NCBI GenBank assembly: GCA_023151185.1 | Contig: JAKLJL010000001.1 | Location: 868,001 to 932,000, forward strand | Direction: 5' to 3' | DNA length: 64,000 nucleotides | Source of the DNA: Bacteroidota bacterium | GTDB taxonomy: Bacteria > Bacteroidota > JABWAT01 | In this document: in pieces, positions 1-7,284 of the stretch | Layout of the letters: each line of letters opens with the position of its first letter | How positions within the stretch are numbered: position 1 is the first letter of the stretch | Notes under the pieces: model-generated | The model's database searches: none | The model's input: the letters and a program-made list of their open reading frames with translations, nothing else | What the model was told of the DNA's origin: nothing | Position numbers and translations under genes: made by a program

Positions 1-99
1 ATTGAACGCCTGGAAGATTACGGAAAGGTGGATCAGGAGCCGAAACTGGAAGGCAGGGCCATGACGGTGATGCTCTCGCCGGAAAAGAAAAAGAAATAA
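1..99 (+). CDS. infC: Translation initiation factor IF-3, C-terminal end (partial)
   Basis: The window opens inside a reading frame that ends at a TAA at 97-99. Its last 32 residues include PKLEGRAMTVMLSPEKKKK, the usual end of the IF-3 C-terminal domain (family form PKxEGRxMxMxLxP). IF-3 binds the 30S subunit and controls initiator tRNA selection and subunit dissociation. The order infC-rpmI-rplT is widely conserved, and rpmI follows 19 bases downstream, which supports the call. The N-terminal part lies outside the window. Confidence 0.9.
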   Translation: MERLEDYGKVDQEPKLEGRAMTVMLSPEKKKK

Positions 100-118
100 T
101 AAACCACCAGAGGATACT

Positions 119-313
119 ATGCCGAAAGTTAAAACAAACAAAAGTGCCAAAAAACGGTTTAAAGTTACCGGTACCGGAAAGGTACTTCGTGCCAAAGCCT
201 TTGCACGCCACATTCTGACATCCAAAAGCCGGAAACGGAAACGGGGCCTGCGGAAGGTTCTCGTCATGGCTGAAGTGGATCAGCCACGGGTAAAGCGGAT
301 GCTGGGAATGTAA
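119..313 (+). CDS. rpmI: 50S ribosomal protein L35
   Basis: This is a 64-residue, very basic protein beginning MPKVKTNKSAKKRFKVTGTG, the signature of bL35. The length is normal for the family. An AGAGGA ribosome-binding site lies just before the ATG. L35 is a component of the large ribosomal subunit. The gene sits between infC and rplT in the classic operon order, so it is probably co-transcribed with both. In several bacteria this operon is autoregulated by L20 binding to its mRNA; I did not find a clear L20-binding structure here. Confidence 0.97.
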   Translation: MPKVKTNKSAKKRFKVTGTGKVLRAKAFARHILTSKSRKRKRGLRKVLVMAEVDQPRVKRMLGM

Positions 314-341
314 GAGATATTTGAAATAAGGAGTTTAAAAA

Positions 342-689
342 ATGCCACGTTCACAAAATAAAGTTGCTTCCCACCGCCGCCGTAAAAAAATTATTGCCGC
401 TGCCAGCGGATATTTCGGTCGCAGGAACAGTGTTTACACAGTTGCTAAAAATGCGGTTGAAAAAGGTCTGGCGTATTCATTCAGTGACAGACGGGTCAGA
501 AAACGGAATTTCAGAAATCTCTGGATTGCCCGGATCAATGCTGCTGCACACCTGAACGGAACGACTTACAGCCGCCTGATCCATGCCATGGATGTGAAGA
601 ACATTACCATTAACCGGAAGTCTCTTGCCGAACTGGCAGTGAACAATCCGGATGCTTTTGCTGCAGTTGTAAAACAAGCACTGGCCTGA
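342..689 (+). CDS. rplT: 50S ribosomal protein L20
   Basis: The 115-residue product begins [21 protein letters not shown] and contains the [18 protein letters not shown] segment typical of bL20. L20 binds 23S rRNA early in large-subunit assembly and represses its own operon in some bacteria. An AAGGAG ribosome-binding site precedes the ATG with normal spacing. A hairpin followed by a T-rich run comes 19 bases after the stop codon, so the ribosomal-protein transcript probably ends or is attenuated there, before pheS. Confidence 0.97.
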   Translation: MPRSQNKVASHRRRKKIIAAASGYFGRRNSVYTVAKNAVEKGLAYSFSDRRVRKRNFRNLWIARINAAAHLNGTTYSRLIHAMDVKNITINRKSLAELAVNNPDAFAAVVKQALA

Positions 690-708
690 TTTTTCTTTAA
701 CCGGTAAG

Positions 709-755
709 GGAACAGTCAGCAGGCCACCACCTGCCGGCTGTTCCTTTTCTTTTTT
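709..755 (+). terminator. Intrinsic terminator or attenuator between rplT and pheS
   Basis: GGAACAG (709-715) pairs with CTGTTCC (738-744), and GCAGG pairs with CCTGC inside, leaving a small internal loop and the apex CCACCA. An 11-base T-rich run (TTTTCTTTTTT) follows directly. The run ends only 15 bases before the pheS ATG, so this structure would decide how much infC-rpmI-rplT transcription reaches pheST. No leader peptide or T-box was recognised. Confidence 0.75.
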
Positions 756-770
756 ATGCGGATTTGATCT

Positions 771-1775
771 ATGGATGAGAATATCAGAAAAGTATCGGAG
801 GAACTTGATTCAGCTGCTCCGGGTCTGACACATCAGGAGGCAATTGAAGCCTTCCGGATCCGTTTTCTTGGCAGAAAGGGAACTGTCAGTGCCCTGTTTG
901 AACAACTGGGTACGGTTCCGAAAGAGCAAAGAGGACAGATCGGGAAACAACTCAATGACCTTAAAAACAAGGCACAGGGACTCATTGATGCTGCCACTGC
1001 CGGTCAGCAGAATTCAGTTATAAATACCAGAACTGATCTGACCCTGCCGGGTTATCCCGTTCAGTTTGGCAAGCTTCATCCGCTTACCGTTGTCATGAAT
1101 GAAATGATCGAAATCTTCCGGTTTCTTGGATTTTCAGTTGCTTCAGGGCCGGAACTGGAGCATGACTGGTATAATTTCGAAGCTCTGAATTTTGAACACG
1201 ACCACCCTGCAAGGGATATGCAGGATACCTATTTTATTGACAGGGATCTTCTTTTAAGAACCCATACGTCACCGGTACAAATCCGGGTAATGGAATCCCA
1301 GAAACCGCCGATCCGGTCCATCATGCCTGGCCGTGTGTACCGGAATGAGGCTGTTTCTGCCCGCAGTTACTGTCTGTTTCATCAGCTTGAAGGATTGCTG
1401 GTAGATAAAAACGTTTCCTTTGTTGACCTTAAAACCATCCTTCTTGCGTTTGCACGTGAATTTTTCGGGCCACAGACGAAAATCAAACTGAGACCATCCT
1501 TCTTTCCATTCACAGAACCCTCTGCCGAAGTGGATGTCTCCTGTCACCTTTGCCACGGGAAAGGATGCCGGGTTTGCAAACACACAGGATGGCTCGAAAT
1601 TCTTGGGTGCGGAATGGTGGACCCGAATGTACTGAAAGCCTGTAATGTCGATCCGGAGGAATATTCCGGGTATGCATTCGGGATGGGAATTGACCGGATA
1701 GCCATGATGCGGTATGGCATTGATGACATCCGGTTGCTCTGGGATAATAATCAACGGTTTTTACAACAGTTTTAA
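771..1775 (+). CDS. pheS: Phenylalanine--tRNA ligase alpha subunit
   Basis: PheS is the catalytic subunit of the (alpha-beta)2 enzyme that charges tRNA-Phe. The 334 residues match the usual length. The N-terminal region of about 95 residues is the helical coiled-coil arm. The class II core follows, with HTSPVQIRVM, a motif-2 region around GRVYRNEA and a motif-3 region around GFGMGIDR-type sequence (YAFGMGIDRIAMMRYGI). A cysteine-rich stretch (CHLCHGKGCRVCKHTGW) near residue 255 is common in this subunit. The stop is followed one base later by the pheT ATG, so the two subunits are translationally linked. Confidence 0.97.
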   Translation: MDENIRKVSEELDSAAPGLTHQEAIEAFRIRFLGRKGTVSALFEQLGTVPKEQRGQIGKQLNDLKNKAQGLIDAATAGQQNSVINTRTDLTLPGYPVQFGKLHPLTVVMNEMIEIFRFLGFSVASGPELEHDWYNFEALNFEHDHPARDMQDTYFIDRDLLLRTHTSPVQIRVMESQKPPIRSIMPGRVYRNEAVSARSYCLFHQLEGLLVDKNVSFVDLKTILLAFAREFFGPQTKIKLRPSFFPFTEPSAEVDVSCHLCHGKGCRVCKHTGWLEILGCGMVDPNVLKACNVDPEEYSGYAFGMGIDRIAMMRYGIDDIRLLWDNNQRFLQQF

Positions 1776-1776
1776 T

Positions 1777-4191
1777 ATGAAAATCATCTACAGCTGGCTT
1801 AAAGAATTTGTGGATTTCGACTGGTCTCCCGAAGAACTGGCTTCCCGCCTGACCATGACTGGTCTTGAAATTGAAGGAATTGAACGCGTTGGCGCTTCCT
1901 TTAAAGGGGTCATTATCGGTAAAGTGGTTTCCCGTGAAAAGCACCCCAATGCCGATAAACTCAGTGTATGCCGGGTTGATCTTGGTGACGGGCATCCGGT
2001 GCAGATTGTTTGCGGTGCACCCAATGTGGCAGCAGGGCAAACGGTCCCGGTTGCAACTGCCGGAGCTGTTCTGGGAGCTGATTTTACCATTAAAAAGGCC
2101 ACCATCCGGGGGCAGGAATCCAACGGGATGATCTGCTCTAAAAGTGAACTTGGTCTTGAAGAAGGGAAATCTGACGGCATCTGGGTTCTGGATGAGTCTC
2201 TGACCGCAGGCCTTGATCTGGCCTCAGTCCTGAATATCCGTGAAGATTATGTTCTGGAGGTTGCTATTACTGCCAACCGGGGTGATGCCCTCAGTCATCT
2301 TGGAGTTGCACGTGATGTTGCAGCACTGGCAGGAAAAACAGTTCGTTTTCCTGACCTGACTGTCGATCCGAAATATATATCCAAAATTCAATCATCCGAG
2401 AAAATTAAAATTGAACTGGACAGTCCGGATCAGGGCCCTGTTTATGCCGGTTGGTATCTGGAAGGTGTCACCGCCCGGCCAAGCCCCGAGTGGATGCAGA
2501 CACGGATAACCCAAATGGGACTTAGACCACGGAATATTCTGGTTGACGTTACCAATTATGTGATGATGGAACTTGGTCAGCCTTTGCATGCTTTTGATTA
2601 TGACCGGCTGAAATCAGGAACCATCCGGGTTAAAACCACCGGACCAGGCCCCTTTACCACGCTGGATTCAAAAGAAAGACAACTTCCCGATCAGGCCCTC
2701 ATGATCTGTGACGGTAACGATCCGGTTGCAGTTGCCGGAATAATGGGCGGAGAGAATTCTGAAGTTGAAGACTCCACAAGCCGTGTTCTGCTTGAATCTG
2801 CCTGGTTTAATCCGTCATCTGTCAGGAAAACAGCAAAAAAACTCGGAATCAGCACCGACTCCTCCTACCGGTTTGAACGGGGAATTGACTCAGGACTTCA
2901 GAAAACGGCTGCTTTGCGTGCTGCAAAACTGATTGTTGAAAATACGGGTGGTAAAATGGCTGAAACACCTGTTTTGGCTGTTGCAAAACATCTGATTCAA
3001 CCCGAACTGACCCTGCGTTTTTCTCAGATCAAGCGGATTTTGGGGATTGAAATTCCGAAGGAAAAGGTTCATCAGATTCTGGATTCACTTGGCTTTGTCA
3101 TGATTGGCGAAAATCAAACCGAAATGATGGTCAGGGTGCCTGCCCACCGCCCGGATGTAACCCGGGAAATTGACCTGATTGAGGAATTAATCCGGATTTA
3201 CGGATTTCATCATGTGCCGGAGGCAGAAACAGTTTCAGTTTCTTACACGGCAGAGCAAAAAAGCTCCTATTCCTTTGATAACAAACTCAGGTTCATGCTG
3301 ACCGGGGCCGGATTTCAGGAAATCCTCTGCAATTCTATGATTCCGGAAAAAGATGCCCTCCTGGTTACAGGAAAGATAGTGCCGATTCTGAATCCACAGT
3401 CAGAAGAAATGGGGGTGTTACGGCCCGCACTTGCCCCGGGAATGCTGGCGATTGTTCAGAAAAACCAAAACCACGGGATTACTGACCTGAGATTTTTTGA
3501 ATTGGGGCATTGTTTTACATCGGTTAAGTCTGACCGGTATTCAAAAATCGGGAACCATCAGGAAGAAATCCGGATCGGGCTGATGATGACCGGCCAAACC
3601 GTAAAATCAACCTGGAATTCGCAACCGGAATCTTCTACACTCTTTCACCTGAAAGGGACAGTTCTGGCTGTTTTGGATGTTTTCAGACTCTCAGAGCCAG
3701 TGACAGTTACTGCAGTTGATTCTGAATTTTATGAAGATTGCCTGGTTCTTTCAACAGGGAACGTGCAGGTGGGGCATATCGGTAAAATTTCAAAGAAAGT
3801 TCAGTCTTTTTTCGGATTGAAACAACCCGTTTTTATTGCTGAATTGATCCTCGATTCACTTTATTCACTTCCCAAACACCAGCCCAGATACCAGGAGCTT
3901 CCCAAATTTCTCCCGGTTGAGAAGGACATGGCGTTTTGGGTCTCCCGTTCAGTTCCTGCCGGTGAAATGGTTCAGTCCATTCAGGAAACCAACCCGGGGC
4001 AGATCAGCCAGGTTACGGTATTTGATGTTTTTGAGGATCCGAAGAATCAGCAGAACCAGAAATCAGTCGGGTTCCGGATGACGCTTCAAAACCCAGAAAA
4101 AACCTTTACTGACCAGGAAATTGATGGAATCATGACTGCCGTCCGGCAGATGATGGAAAAGAAATTCAATGCCAGTTTAAGAGGCGGATGA
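1777..4191 (+). CDS. pheT: Phenylalanine--tRNA ligase beta subunit
   Basis: The 804-residue beta subunit recognises tRNA-Phe and edits mischarged tyrosine. In order it shows the B1 segment (MKIIYSWLKEFV), an EMAP/OB-type tRNA-binding domain (GVIIGKVVSREKHPNADKL, about 39-150), the B3/B4 editing region, the B5 domain, the catalytic-like core and a C-terminal anticodon-binding FDX-ACB domain (LPKFLPVEKDMAFWV onward). The frame is open upstream of 1777, but the ATG at 1777 gives the canonical MKI start one base after the pheS stop. Its stop overlaps the next gene's start (ATGA), indicating coupling. Confidence 0.97.
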   Translation: MKIIYSWLKEFVDFDWSPEELASRLTMTGLEIEGIERVGASFKGVIIGKVVSREKHPNADKLSVCRVDLGDGHPVQIVCGAPNVAAGQTVPVATAGAVLGADFTIKKATIRGQESNGMICSKSELGLEEGKSDGIWVLDESLTAGLDLASVLNIREDYVLEVAITANRGDALSHLGVARDVAALAGKTVRFPDLTVDPKYISKIQSSEKIKIELDSPDQGPVYAGWYLEGVTARPSPEWMQTRITQMGLRPRNILVDVTNYVMMELGQPLHAFDYDRLKSGTIRVKTTGPGPFTTLDSKERQLPDQALMICDGNDPVAVAGIMGGENSEVEDSTSRVLLESAWFNPSSVRKTAKKLGISTDSSYRFERGIDSGLQKTAALRAAKLIVENTGGKMAETPVLAVAKHLIQPELTLRFSQIKRILGIEIPKEKVHQILDSLGFVMIGENQTEMMVRVPAHRPDVTREIDLIEELIRIYGFHHVPEAETVSVSYTAEQKSSYSFDNKLRFMLTGAGFQEILCNSMIPEKDALLVTGKIVPILNPQSEEMGVLRPALAPGMLAIVQKNQNHGITDLRFFELGHCFTSVKSDRYSKIGNHQEEIRIGLMMTGQTVKSTWNSQPESSTLFHLKGTVLAVLDVFRLSEPVTVTAVDSEFYEDCLVLSTGNVQVGHIGKISKKVQSFFGLKQPVFIAELILDSLYSLPKHQPRYQELPKFLPVEKDMAFWVSRSVPAGEMVQSIQETNPGQISQVTVFDVFEDPKNQQNQKSVGFRMTLQNPEKTFTDQEIDGIMTAVRQMMEKKFNASLRGG

Positions 4192-4457
4192 TGGAACGGG
4201 AACTGATCACTCAGTTATGGTCTAACCTTCACGATCTGGGTGAAAAACTGAAATTAAAAGAGAATGAGATCGACCGGCTGTTGCTCAATACCCAGCAGCT
4301 CGAAGAAAAGCTCAGAGCAAAAGAATCGGACCTCAACCAGATGCGGATGCTTTTTTCAAGTAATCAAACTGCCTTTACTGAAGAAAAAAAGCAGTTTGAA
4401 ACCAAAGTTCAAAGTTTAATGGACCGGATTGACTCAATAACCGGTGAGGAGTCCTGA
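4188..4457 (+). CDS. Small coiled-coil protein between pheT and zapA
   Basis: This 89-residue protein is almost entirely heptad-like and charged (LKLKENEIDRLLLNTQQLEEKL), so it is predicted to be one long coiled coil with no membrane segment. It starts in the 4-base overlap with pheT (a second in-frame ATG at 4191 is equally possible) and ends two bases before zapA. Small coiled-coil genes occur at this spot in related genomes. Position and structure suggest a ZapB-like partner of ZapA in division-ring assembly, but there is no diagnostic motif, so this is inference. Confidence 0.75.
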   Translation: MMERELITQLWSNLHDLGEKLKLKENEIDRLLLNTQQLEEKLRAKESDLNQMRMLFSSNQTAFTEEKKQFETKVQSLMDRIDSITGEES

Positions 4458-4459
4458 CC

Positions 4460-4738
4460 ATGGAAACGGTAAAAGTGAAAATCATGGATCTAGAGTTTTC
4501 GCTGAAAGGCGAGGATCCTGACCTGATCAGAAAATGTGCTGCCCTCGTAGACAGAACAATGAGAGAACTGAATACCGGCCGTGCAGACCGGTCACCTGTT
4601 GCCCTGGCTGTTCTGACTGCAATTAATCTTGCAGAAGAACTTGAACTTCTAAAACGCATGCAGGCTGAACCGGAATCCTTCTATCAAACAGAACTGACCC
4701 GGATGGTTGGCTTTACTCAGGACTTGTTAAAAGGGTGA
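4460..4738 (+). CDS. zapA: Cell division protein ZapA
   Basis: The 92-residue product begins METVKVKIMDLEFSLKGEDP and continues with a helical dimerisation region (LAVLTAINLAEELELLKR), matching the ZapA family, which bundles FtsZ filaments at the division site. The length is normal for the short bacterial forms. It is the last gene of a pheS-pheT-coiled-coil-zapA run with gaps of a few bases or less. A structured RNA resembling 6S RNA follows immediately, the same arrangement as zapA-ssrS in Escherichia coli. Confidence 0.88.
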   Translation: METVKVKIMDLEFSLKGEDPDLIRKCAALVDRTMRELNTGRADRSPVALAVLTAINLAEELELLKRMQAEPESFYQTELTRMVGFTQDLLKG

Positions 4739-4758
4739 CCGGTCCCGATATTTGTATA

Positions 4759-4988
4759 CCGCACCTGCTGTTGTCACGATAAAAAGAATCTGACAAATAA
4801 TTCTTCCAGGGGAATCAGCTCTTTTCATGTAACGCAGGCCTCAATCTTAACCGATTCCATCTCGCCTGACACCTTAAGTGGTTATCAGCAGGCGGCCAAA
4901 GACGGACAGTGGAAGCAAGAATTGAAAAGGCCCTCCCCACCGTGCAGGAAAATGAGATTCTTCATTTTCACCAACAGCAGTGTTGCGG
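4759..4988 (+). ncRNA. ssrS: Probable 6S RNA (RNA polymerase regulator)
   Basis: The 5' segment CCGCA-C-CTGCTGTTG (4759-4773) pairs with CAACAGCAG-TGT-TGCGG (4972-4988), giving a long-range closing stem of 9+5 pairs around about 200 bases. Inside, AATTCTT pairs at long range with AAGAATT, extending a rod-like upper stem. On the 3' side GAAAATGA and TCATTTTC form an 8-bp hairpin with a 6-base loop, like the small hairpin seen in the central bubble of some 6S RNAs. The size fits, and so does the site directly after zapA. 6S RNA mimics an open promoter and sequesters housekeeping holoenzyme. There is no protein-coding frame here. The family assignment rests on structure and position, and the ends are approximate. 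Confidence 0.7.
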
Positions 4989-4991
4989 GAC

Positions 4992-5882
4992 TTATTTCCC
5001 GAATAAAACCCGTTGCTTTCCTGCCAGAATTCCGATATCAATCTGTGTTGCCCGGGTATCAATAACTTCGCCGTCAACATGAATCGTCAGTTCAGCCGGA
5101 CTGATAATTGAACCTCCCTCAGACGTAAAACTGGAAATTTCGGGCTCATTCAGGTGGGTTCCCTTAATAACCTTCGGGAAAATATCAAAAACCCGCATTT
5201 TTCTGACACCCGATATTAAAGTGGTATGGAAAACACCGTCATCAACTAAAGCATGGGGAGTCAATTTAAATACTCCGCCGGCATGGGTCCCGTTTCCGAA
5301 AGTCATCAGAAAAAGGGAAATCTCCATTTCCCGGTCATTGGTTTTTAACCGGATCATCGGCTCTTTATAGGTAACCAGGGTCGTTACAACCGAGTACAGG
5401 TAGGATAAAAGTCCCAGATATTTCAGCCGGTTGGCTTTGGCGGCAACCACTGCATCAAACCCAATCCCGATATTATTGATAAAAAACCGGTCTGTATGAT
5501 TTGTTTTTACGACGCCAAGGTCAACATTCCGCACTGAAAACCTGAGAAGCTGATCGACCGCATCATGAACGGAAGGTGACATTCCTACCATCTTCATGAA
5601 ATCATTTCCGGTCCCGCAGGGGATTAATCCAAAAACAACTTCCTTTCCGGCAATTCCATTTACGACTTCATTAATCGTTCCGTCACCACCGACAGCAATC
5701 ACATGTGTGGTATCCGGGGTAACTGATGAGGCGAGCCGGATTCCGTCGCCGACACCACGGGTATAACTGACCGAGGCCTTTATTCCTCTTGCAGTGAGTT
5801 CAGCAATCAGATGTTCACCGTATTGCTTTCCTTTTCCGGAACCGGCGTTGGGATTGACAATAAAACTTAAATGCGGTTCCAT
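4992..5882 (-). CDS. Diacylglycerol/lipid kinase family protein (YegS/DgkB type)
   Basis: This 296-residue protein has the nucleotide-binding signature of the diacylglycerol kinase catalytic domain: FIVNPNAGSGKGK near the N-terminus, the glycine-rich VGGDGTINEVVNG near residue 75 and FGLIPCGTGNDFMKM near residue 100. Members phosphorylate diacylglycerol or related lipids at the inner membrane face and recycle lipid head-group by-products. A GTG at 5888 is also in frame, but AGGG lies five bases before the ATG at 5882, so I chose the latter. It is convergent with the RNA gene, with the stop only a few bases from its 3' end. Confidence 0.88.
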   Translation of the reverse strand: MEPHLSFIVNPNAGSGKGKQYGEHLIAELTARGIKASVSYTRGVGDGIRLASSVTPDTTHVIAVGGDGTINEVVNGIAGKEVVFGLIPCGTGNDFMKMVGMSPSVHDAVDQLLRFSVRNVDLGVVKTNHTDRFFINNIGIGFDAVVAAKANRLKYLGLLSYLYSVVTTLVTYKEPMIRLKTNDREMEISLFLMTFGNGTHAGGVFKLTPHALVDDGVFHTTLISGVRKMRVFDIFPKVIKGTHLNEPEISSFTSEGGSIISPAELTIHVDGEVIDTRATQIDIGILAGKQRVLFGK

Positions 5883-5909
5883 TTTCACCCTTTCAAAGAA
5901 TTTGGGTTT

Positions 5910-7127
5910 TCAGTAACGGGAAGCTTCAGATTCGGAGCTGATAAACCTGAATACCTGGTCCTTAATGTGTACACCTTCAGGGATTCTGATTTGAACGGTC
6001 AGGCCTTTACCGATTTCAGTGCCGGGCTGGACTAATTCTGCCGCCAATTCGAATACACCGGTAGATTCGGATATAAACAGGAATGTCTCTCCGGGTTCAA
6101 ACAAACTGGATTCAATTTTCAATCCGGCAGTACTGTTTTCCGTATCTACAGTTACTAATTTGCCGACATATTCTTTCCTGTATGGGGAGAGGTTTCCTGA
6201 AACTTCTGCATAATCACCTGTACCGGGAACTTCCAGAAAGAATCCGTCAGAAAATCCCCGGTTATAAACCGTTGAGAGGCGTTTCATCAGCCCGGCACTA
6301 ACCGAATCAGTCAGTTTTCCTTCCATCCACAGGTCGATGGCCAACCGGTAAACCGAAACAACAGTTGCCACATATTCCGGACTTCTTTTCCGGCCTTCAA
6401 TTTTCAGTGAATCTGCCCCTGTTTCAAGAACCTGCCCTAAAAATGGAAGCGCACACAGGTCCTTTGGCGATAAAACGTGATCTTCGCCCAGAATCAACTG
6501 CTTGTGGGTTTCGGTATCGGTGAGTGTTACCTGGTAATTTCTCCGGCAGGGCTGCAGGCAATCACCCCGGTTGGCACTTGTATTGAAAATTTCCTGACTC
6601 ATGAAGCATCTGCCCGAAACCGCAACACACATCGCACCGTGAATGAAAACTTCCACTTCCATTTTTGTGGATGCTTTAATTTGCTTAACCTCATCCAAGG
6701 AGCATTCCCGTGCCAGAACAATCCGGCTGGCTCCCAATTCCTCGTAGAGCCTTGCGGAAAGGGAATTTGAAACTGAGCCCTGGGTAGAAACACAAAACGG
6801 GATACCCACCTCGCGGCAGGCCTGAATGACCGAAAGATCCCAGCAGATAATACTGGTGACTTTTGCCTGGGCAGCCGCCTGAACAAGCTGTTTCATTCCT
6901 GCCAGTTCATGTTCATAAATAATAGTGTTCATAACCAGATAGGATTTTGCGCCGGCTTCTTCACAGGCCCTGACCACATTGACGAGATCAGAATCCTGGA
7001 AATTTTTAGCCCGTGCCCGCATATTGAACATGGAGGCCCCAAAATAAATACCGTCGGCACCTGCGTTTAAAGCGGCTTTCAGCATAGTTGGGTTGCCGGC
7101 TGGCGCCATCAGTTCGGGTCGTTTCAT
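5910..7127 (-). CDS. Peptidase U32-family protein, probable tRNA/rRNA hydroxylation factor (TrhP/RlhA-like)
   Basis: From the ATG at 7127 (GGAAAG ribosome-binding site) the product is 405 residues, beginning MKRPELMAPAGN, the U32 signature. It has GADGIYFGASMFNMRARA, the HGAMCVAVSGRCFMS segment and the cysteine pair in NRGDCLQPCRRNYQ. Characterised members (TrhP, RlhA) act with an iron-sulfur cluster in hydroxylating RNA pyrimidines using prephenate-derived chemistry and are not true peptidases. The length fits TrhP better than the longer RlhA. The frame stays open for 39 codons upstream, but that stretch is not family-like. RNA specificity cannot be read from sequence alone. Confidence 0.85.
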   Translation of the reverse strand: MKRPELMAPAGNPTMLKAALNAGADGIYFGASMFNMRARAKNFQDSDLVNVVRACEEAGAKSYLVMNTIIYEHELAGMKQLVQAAAQAKVTSIICWDLSVIQACREVGIPFCVSTQGSVSNSLSARLYEELGASRIVLARECSLDEVKQIKASTKMEVEVFIHGAMCVAVSGRCFMSQEIFNTSANRGDCLQPCRRNYQVTLTDTETHKQLILGEDHVLSPKDLCALPFLGQVLETGADSLKIEGRKRSPEYVATVVSVYRLAIDLWMEGKLTDSVSAGLMKRLSTVYNRGFSDGFFLEVPGTGDYAEVSGNLSPYRKEYVGKLVTVDTENSTAGLKIESSLFEPGETFLFISESTGVFELAAELVQPGTEIGKGLTVQIRIPEGVHIKDQVFRFISSESEASRY

Positions 7128-7284
7128 CACATTCTTTCCAATTCGAAATCCACAAAAATACGGATTTATTTTTACCGTGCCACAAGAGAGGGAAATCAGG
7201 AAGTCCGGGGGTTTTATTTTGGTTTCAGGAGTTTTGGAATTCATCTTATTTCCGCAGTAATTTGAAGTTTTATCCGGAGGGGGT

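Noticed and set aside
1269-2040. Overlapping minus-strand frames within pheS and pheT
   Set aside because: They lie entirely opposite highly conserved coding sequence and have no recognisable domain.
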